Of a stretch of 64,000 nucleotides of DNA, positions 57,828 to 64,000 are shown one piece after another. The position numbers and the translations under genes were made by a program. The notes beneath the pieces were generated by a model. The model saw nothing but the letters and a program-made list of their open reading frames with translations, ran no database searches and was not told the DNA's origin. Each line of letters starts with the position of its first letter. The stretch's first letter is position 1. This DNA is from Brassica napus (taxonomy: Eukaryota; Streptophyta; Magnoliopsida; Brassicales; Brassicaceae), in the NCBI RefSeq assembly GCF_020379485.1, contig NC_063442.1:11991509-12055508 (forward strand), written 5' to 3'.

Positions 57828-58145
57828 AATACGCGTGTTACTTTATAATGCAAATGCAATATATATGGAACGATATGATATGAATAAAAGTATGTACTTT
57901 ATGTTGGATTGTTGGGTCTTAGTGTTCTCTGATTGAAATATGGAACAATATGATAAGAATAAAAGCGACTTTTTATTTAATAAAGTAAGAAACCTATTTC
58001 ATCGCCTACCGGGAAATAATAAATTTTGATTAATTTTACACTGTTTTATTTATTTGTTACAAAAATCAATTATATTCTCCCTAACATGTTATTTTGATAG
58101 TGAAAAACGAAATTATTAAATAGAGTTTTATTAGGGACAAAAGTC
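57828..58145. other. Gene-free spacer after the chitinase-like gene
   Basis: 3' untranslated region and AT-rich DNA. AATAAAAG near 57885 and 57957 could be polyadenylation signals. Confidence 0.6.
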
Positions 58146-58842
58146 TCGCACCGGAATTTGGAAGAGATCATGATCAATATACAAGATACTAGGTGTCTTG
58201 CCCGCACATGCGGACATAATCTTCTTATATAAATTTATTATTTTATATTTTGTTAATTCAAAAAAAAATATGTTAAATTATTATTTATATTCTTAAAAAG
58301 TTTATACCAAACATAAAATAGTTTATATATGACAGAAAATTTCATCAAAATATATATACTAATTATTGTGTTGAATTTTTCAAAACAATATACTAATTAT
58401 TGTGTTGAATTTTTCAAAACACTCATATATTAGAAATGTTTTAGACTATATTTTTATACAAATATTTTTTCTTGATTAATATTTAATTATGTATTGTTTT
58501 ATATCTTAATTTTTATAATAAAATAGTATTTAAAGATAACAACACAATATATAAGTATTATTTTATTTTTTTTAGAAATATAAAATATTATTCCAAGATA
58601 AAAACAAAATATATGAAAATTATCATTTTAGAAATTTAATATTATTAATATAAAATTCGTTTTTAATTAAATTATTATATATAAAAATTATTAAAGGTAA
58701 CAATGACATTAACCAGTCTAACTTTTAACGTGAGAGCTCGATTCCAAAAATTTATTTTGCAAATAATAGTATAGATATGGACCAATTCTCTTCTCACCAA
58801 TTGATTTTATGTTGGAAATTTATCTAACTTAATAGAGCTTGC
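58146..58842 (+). mobile_element. TRIM LTR (solo), split by a Helitron
   Basis: The pieces 58146-58188 and 58776-58842 join to a sequence matching the LTRs at 53742 and 53987: GGAATTTGGAAGAGATC, then CAAGATATATGGACCAATT, then CACCAATTGATTTTATGTTGG and ATCTAACTTAAT. No primer-binding site follows, so it is a lone LTR. Confidence 0.72.
58189..58775 (-). mobile_element. Short Helitron, 587 bp, nested in the TRIM LTR
   Basis: On the minus strand it begins TCTATACTATTATTTGC at 58775 and ends CTAG at 58189, with a stem-loop near GTCCGCATGTGCGGGC. It sits exactly between host A and T. Removing it restores a continuous LTR. It is non-coding. Confidence 0.85.
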
Positions 58843-58916
58843 ACAGTATTGTACATTTCATGTAAATCTATTAATTAAACGAGTAATCTATCTATTATTC
58901 TGTTTTATATTATATA

Positions 58917-59432
58917 TTCTATATTTTGTACTATTATTTGCTGCTGATTTTTTACATTCGAGATATTACGCTAAAAGTTAGACTGGTTAAAGTCGTTATT
59001 ATTCTTAATAAATTTTATATATAATATATTATATAATTAAAACGAATTTTATGCTAATAATATTATAAATTTTAAAATTAGATAATTTTATGTATTACGT
59101 TGTTACTTGAAAAAATATTTTTTATATTATAAAAGTTAAAATTAAGATATAAAATTTTCAAATTATATATTAATCAAACAAAATAATTTGTATAGAGATA
59201 CTTTCCAAAATATTATTAGTATGCGAGTGTTTCTTAAATTTCAACACAATAATAAACGGATACATTTTGATGAAAAAAATTGTAATATATAAATAATTTG
59301 ATATTTGATTTAAACTTTTTGAGAATTTAAGTAATAATTTAAATTCTTATCATATTAGTTTATGAATTAACAAAACAAATAATAAGTATTCGTAAAACAA
59401 TTATGCCCGCATGTGCGGATAAAACATTTAGT
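58917..59432 (+). mobile_element. Second copy of the same Helitron family, opposite orientation
   Basis: From TACTATTATTTGC and TAAAAGTTAGACTGGTTAA it parallels the minus-strand reading of 58189-58775. The 3' end has the palindrome CCGCATGTGCGG (59411-59422) and TTTAG in place of CTAG. The 5' boundary is uncertain by about 10 bases. The two copies form an inverted pair about 140 bases apart. Confidence 0.72.
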
Positions 59433-60146
59433 TTTCTGTATATGCCTATTTATTTTAAAGTCCATTATATTAATTTCATATAAAAGTGTGTGAGTGATGA
59501 ATTTGGGGTTAAATATATCTCATGGAAGGAAATTTAACTATATTAAATATTATTTATGCATTTTTCAAAATTTGGGGTTAAATATATCCTAAGTTGAAAG
59601 TGTGTGAAATTGTTGATTATTTATGCATTTCCATAACTTCATTGGGTCCATAAAAGGAGTACATGTTTTCCTAGCCAATCGTTCATCTGTATGAACCCGT
59701 ATGATGTACCTCATTTTGTCTTCTAGGGGCATGCATAGAGGGATTCAAAACACGTGAAGAAGGAAACCCACTCAATCTCTCCTGAGCTAATAGACAAACA
59801 AAAAATAAATGATCAATTGTTTCTCCCCTCGATACAGCACCAAGCATAATAGAGCTCAATTATCGAATCTTGAAGGAGAGTTTTAATCACTCGGAGATCA
59901 TCCATGTGAATACAAGAGCAAACAGTCTGGCACATAATACAAGGAAATAACCGTCTTTCGTCGTTCATATAGATTCTGAGTCACCAGTGTAGTTTATAGA
60001 GTCTTAATTGAGTCTGTAGTTGTTTATATTGATGACAAAAAAAAAAAATCAAATCTTGTGTTCTATCTAATTATTTTAACCGCAAGAGCTCATCATGATA
60101 AGAGGCGCCACAATAAATTTATAAGTTTTGGAATTGTTTCCAATTT
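59433..60146. other. Gene-free spacer
   Basis: AT-rich, with a duplicated AATTTGGGGTTAAATATATC block at about 59500 and 59570. No gene is recognised. Confidence 0.6.
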
Positions 60147-60800
60147 CTAAATGTTATTGGACATGTCTGGATGAAGGGCCGGTGGAGGTTGAGTTGCCCG
60201 ATGTGAATCATCAGCTTCCATAGAAATGATTACCATATCGAGCTGTGAAGACCCCATCTCTGGTATGAAACCAAATTGTTTGTTTTCAGGCTGTAATGGG
60301 GATAATTGTATATGTATAGTAAGATGATGATCGTCTTGTTCAGTAAGATCACAAAGTGTTCGATAATCCCATTGGTTTGTAGTGCTGTCAATTAAATCTC
60401 GAACCCGCAGCTGTGGGGTTGTTGTGTATGGTAAAAGTTTCGGTGCTCTTGGTTGGTTGATGTGTGATATGTAACTACACATAGGCTTGGCCCTATGCCA
60501 TAAGATAGCCGTTTCTCCAGGTTCCTGTTGTAAGATCTCATACAGATCATCAGCCCCTTTTCCAGGTTTCTGCTACTTATGAATTTCAAGAAGAACTAAT
60601 TAGTCTAATCCACAGAGGAGTAAATTGGCATGTTGATTAGGTTGAGGTACAATCTCAACGAAGTTCCAGTAAGACTTGACCGGAAGCCCTCACACACTGT
60701 GGCTTCCCAGTGTTCCTTCTGAATTTCTATCATGAGCATCGTCTGCCTATCATGAATTCTCATGATCAAGAAAGGAGAATTTCCTTGATATCTCAATGTG
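60147..60800 (-). pseudogene. Possible retroelement coding debris
   Basis: Minus-strand fragments include VRDLIDSTTNQWDYRTLCDL and LYEILQQEPGETAILWHRAKP in adjoining frames separated by stops. The first resembles the linker before the zinc-binding domain of plant LINE proteins. No reverse-transcriptase motif is present, so the assignment is weak. The following 450 bases (60800-61249) show nothing recognisable. Confidence 0.4.
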
Positions 60801-61249
60801 GGAGATATTATATGAAAAAGGAATATCCACGTAGGAATCTAAGGTGTTTCTCTGGATTTATGGAGCAACATAAGTTGTTCGGTCATGGGGTGTACCACTT
60901 TGAATTTCTTCCAGGTACGTAGTCTCTAAAGAATTTTTGTAAACTGCTCCCTCCAGCATATTCGTGTTGGTATATGTATCGGTATCATGATTTTCACATG
61001 TGAATTAGCATGATTGGTGTTGCAGTTGGCACATCCACGATCTGTTCTCTGTTTTTCGTAGGAGGCTGTGTAATTGTGTTTCCTGTTCCAGCAGAGGCAT
61101 CCAATGTATGTGCCACTTCTTAAAATCTGTCGGTTGAGATTGCGAGGACGGATATAAGACCAGCTCCATCGCTGGCTTTTAAGAAGTTCATAGCCCAGCC
61201 TCTTACGCGGTTTTGATTAGAATATTAATATAATGTTGTGTTTTCGGTA

Positions 61250-62457
61250 GAGGCACCTCTTAATTAAAGATTTTTAGAGGTTAGTCCTAAACGACGTGGC
61301 AAGCTGTAACTGGTTCTCCTTTTGCTCTAGTCTCGTTTGGGGAAAAAAATTCTATCATTTTACGCGACAGAAAGAAAAAAAAAACTTCGGAAGGCGATTT
61401 TCTGCGATTCGGCCATCGTCAACAACATAAGGTAAATCGATTTCCGCATGCTTAATCGGAGTTGTTTAGGGTTCGATTTATGGATTTCAAATTGTTCCAT
61501 GCTGTTTTCTCTCACTTTTGTGGTCGATTTTGGGTTTAAAATCGATTAGGGGATCGATTTTAAATTAGGGTTTTCGTTAGGGTTCGAACACGAATTGGGA
61601 TACGATTGTTGTTTCCGATTTGGGGGTTTTAGAGATCGATTTCGGGTTTAAAATCAAGTTAGGGATCGATTGTTGTTTCTGATTGTCGCTGTGTTCTTGT
61701 TTGCTTATGTCAACTTGTTTGCTTATGTTATTCAATCAAGCAACTAAGAATGAGTTTCCTCCTAGTTGTTCGCTTATGAGACTGATTTAATTACATTTTG
61801 AAGATCATGGATCCTAATGAAGAGAGGAGATCTATGAAGGCGCAAAAGACCCTCTTCGATAGCCTACATTTTGTAACTGACTCGATGCAAGGAATTCAAG
61901 AACGGTGTGTATGTGAAAAACGCTTAGTGCGCGAGGGAGCTCCAGCAGAAGTCTTTGACTACCTACTCGGGAAAAAATCAGCAACATTATCAGGACATGT
62001 ATCATACTACACAATATGATAGTGGAAGACGAACGAAACAGATACAGTCAATTTGATACATCTATATTTGTAGAAGGAGAAACAAGCAGAAGTTCAGAGG
62101 TGGATTTCTCGTTCTCTACAAACATGCCTACGAATCTCGGTAATATGTTTGCCATTCGGAATGAACTTCGCGACCAAAGGATACATGAACGATTGAAGAC
62201 CGATTTAATTGAGAATATATTTGCAAAATTTGGTCATCAACAATCATAATTATTGTATGTTTAATATTTGTTTTTCAATAAATAAAATTTTATTTTCCAT
62301 AAATTTAATAATATTATTTTATTTCTAAGAACCTCACTTTGGAGTTCACCAAGGGACTCCCAAAAAAAATTAAAGTTCTTAACTTTTTAAAATTAATTAA
62401 AATAATTAAAACAAAATGCTAAGAACCATACTTAAAGGTTCACCAATGGAGTTGCTC
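61250..62457 (+). mobile_element. PIF/Harbinger element with large internal deletion
   Basis: A short leader and an N-terminal frame (61807-62019, MDPNEERRSMKAQ) are fused to the C-terminal end of a Harbinger DDE nuclease (62016-62249: NMIVEDERNRYSQFD, MPTNLGNMFAIRNELRDQ, ENIFAKFGHQQ). The whole catalytic core of more than 300 residues is absent. Proposed ends are GAGGCACCTCTTAATT (left) and, reversed, GAGCAACTCCATTGGTG (right), only partly similar. A TAA follows the right end, but no clear left partner was found, so the ends are tentative. Confidence 0.65.
62016..62249 (+). pseudogene. Harbinger transposase C-terminal remnant
   Basis: HNMIVEDERN is the conserved block after the last catalytic region of HARBI1/ALP1-like nucleases, and the remaining 70 residues match the family's usual end. 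Without the DDE residues it cannot act as a nuclease. Confidence 0.8.
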
Positions 62458-62559
62458 TAAGTAACCAATACTTCAAATCTCCACCAATGAAGCATGTTCA
62501 TTCTTTTTTTTTTGTGCAAAGAAGCATGTTCATATCCAAATATTTTAATAATGGTATTA

Positions 62560-63312
62560 TCCCCTATATATTAATCATGTAACATTTTTAAATAACAACC
62601 TTAACATCAAAGCTGACGTGTCAGTCAGTCTCACGTACAAACTCAGAAGCCCTTAATAAATTTCTCTGTCTCACTAGAGATATTACATAATGTGCCATCA
62701 AATGGACCAACCTCATATTAATAAAAGAGTACTCATTAAATGAATGTTTTGCACGTTTAAGTAAACCGTGACCAAACCGGTTCATGGTTATTTTATGGAA
62801 TACTATTAAAACTTAATGAGTACTCCTCTATATATTCACTCAGCAACTAACCAATGTTAACACATTGAGCAAACTGGTTCACCTGTATATGGCTAAAATC
62901 TCTATAATTTCTTGATTTTGTACGTCCATATAATGTGATGTTGAGAACGATTCATCACAAACTCAAGGATTACTCACATGTGACATTGTACAACCTATTA
63001 GAAACATTACAACACAACGATGTAAACCAGTTTAAAAAATGACACAAGTCTTTTTATATTAACGTTTACCAAAGTAAATGACATAATGGCAATAATCCAT
63101 GATCGAAGAATACTGACACGTCTCTTTGTCACACAATATCATGTTAGAAGAATGACAAAAGTTTCATGATTGAATTAAAGTTGAAAGAGGAATTGGTTTC
63201 AGTTAAAAAATTATGTTTTCATTCATACATTCAGTATGATGAATTTGAATCGACATGTAATTTGTCAATTTTTAAAAAAAAAATTAAAGGACATATCGTT
63301 GTTTTAAAAGGA
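62560..63312 (+). mobile_element. Helitron 5' part
   Basis: TCCCCTATATATTAATCATG after an A at 62559 closely resembles the start of the Helitron in CRT1 intron 6. No matching 3' end was found before 63312, where an oppositely oriented Helitron end begins. It is probably truncated or interrupted. The open frame at 63166 has no recognised product. Confidence 0.55.
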
Positions 63313-64000
63313 CTAGAGATTCTGCCGGGCTACGCCCGGGTTTCGGACAAATAATTTTATATTTAATATATTTATTTATACTTATATATAGTGGCCTTAT
63401 TAATTTAAGTCCATATCAAATTTGAAATAAGTACAATAAGACATTTGATCGTTTTAATCAAATTTGAATTATAATCCAAATATTCATTCATCATTCATAT
63501 TTGGGAGTCCTACAGGGCATCCGATAAAATTGCTCAGATGTTGGATTGCATGAAAATAACTCGTTAACAATAAATGATTCAAACTTTCAAACTTCTTTTA
63601 TGGTTTTAGAATTTTTGGGGTTTTTCTACCAACTTATTATTACAGTATTAGAGAATCTTAAATCTATATGAACTGATGCCACTTATAATGATGGTTGATG
63701 AATGATGTGCGTCATTCTCATGCCATGAAAATTGGCATCTAAAGTATTTTTTCGCCAGCTATTTGAGGCAAACCTCCATAGTTATAATCAGTAGGTACCC
63801 AAAGTACAATAAGAGGACTGCACATTTTCTTAGTATTTCATCTCTTAATTTGAAATGCTTCTGACCACAATATATCTCATATTTTTCTGAAAGCTATAAC
63901 AATACCCGTACACAGTAAATCCTGCAAGTCTTTTCATGGATTTGGTATAAGAAGATGACAAAGTCTCTCTAACTCATGTTTCAGCAAGCCAATGTTGAAA
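63313..64000 (-). mobile_element. Helitron 3' end, continuing beyond the window
   Basis: On the minus strand a stem-loop CCGGGC-GTA-GCCCGG (63325-63339) is followed by CAGAATCT and CTAG at 63313, then host T. No 5' end (TC...TACTATA on the minus strand) was found before 64000, so the right limit is unknown. The rest of the window is AT-rich without a recognised gene. Confidence 0.6.

Noticed and set aside
61807..62019. Independent small gene
   Set aside because: Its position directly before a Harbinger transposase C-terminus fits a deletion derivative better than a host gene.

Overview
The window is nuclear DNA from a crucifer (Brassicaceae), most likely a Brassica or close relative. The host genes have plant introns, and their order and products match the Arabidopsis chromosome 1 interval around At1g56500 to At1g56330: SOQ1, PBG1, an unnamed glycine-zipper protein, CRT1 and SAR1. 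This correspondence comes from recognising the proteins, not from an alignment. About half of the window or more is transposable-element sequence, much of it with readable ends and target-site duplications (TSDs).

Layout. 1-1700: AT-rich DNA with a TRIM remnant. 1701-9510: a CACTA (En/Spm) transposon with intact ends and a GAT TSD but two decayed transposase genes. 9938-15979 (-): SOQ1, a thylakoid HAD/thioredoxin/NHL protein. 16149-23950: a DC1 (CHP-rich zinc-finger) pseudogene split by a young Ty1/copia element (17811-23544), which itself carries about 1.5 kb of foreign DNA in place of its protease region. 24149-24444: a SINE. 25213-26853 (-): proteasome subunit beta-7, PBG1. 28090-28787: a short hAT element. 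29996-31356 (-): a membrane-anchored glycine-zipper protein with an acidic repeat tail. 32632-37507: calreticulin CRT1, with a 2.3-kb Helitron in intron 6. 37700-38400: debris of a TIR-NBS-LRR gene. 39385-40245: LINE debris. 40647-41560: the COPII GTPase SAR1. 42222-45339 (-): an LRR receptor kinase of subfamily XII (EFR/FLS2 class).

From 45.4 kb to the end only one further host gene is recognised, a GH19 class IV chitinase-like gene (56736-57827) that has lost its catalytic residues. The rest is a mosaic of short elements: hAT derivatives (45667, 48264, 54670), a Sadhu-like retroposon (47145), Helitrons (50103, 58189, 58917, 62560, 63313), a second SINE (52734), a TRIM (53742), a Tourist-like MITE (56174) and an internally deleted PIF/Harbinger element (61250).

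How the genes relate. CRT1 and SAR1 are neighbours in the secretory pathway, and each has an exact ER-stress element (CCAAT-N9-CCACG) shortly upstream of its start codon, so both are probably induced together by the unfolded-protein response. PBG1 carries site II (TGGGCC) motifs typical of housekeeping and growth genes. The receptor kinase and the chitinase-like gene belong to defence families and have W-box cores upstream. I found no evidence of a wholly new biological system. The most unusual items are the chimeric copia element, the catalytically degenerate chitinase, the paired ER-stress elements and the nested insertions whose empty sites can be read from the sequence.
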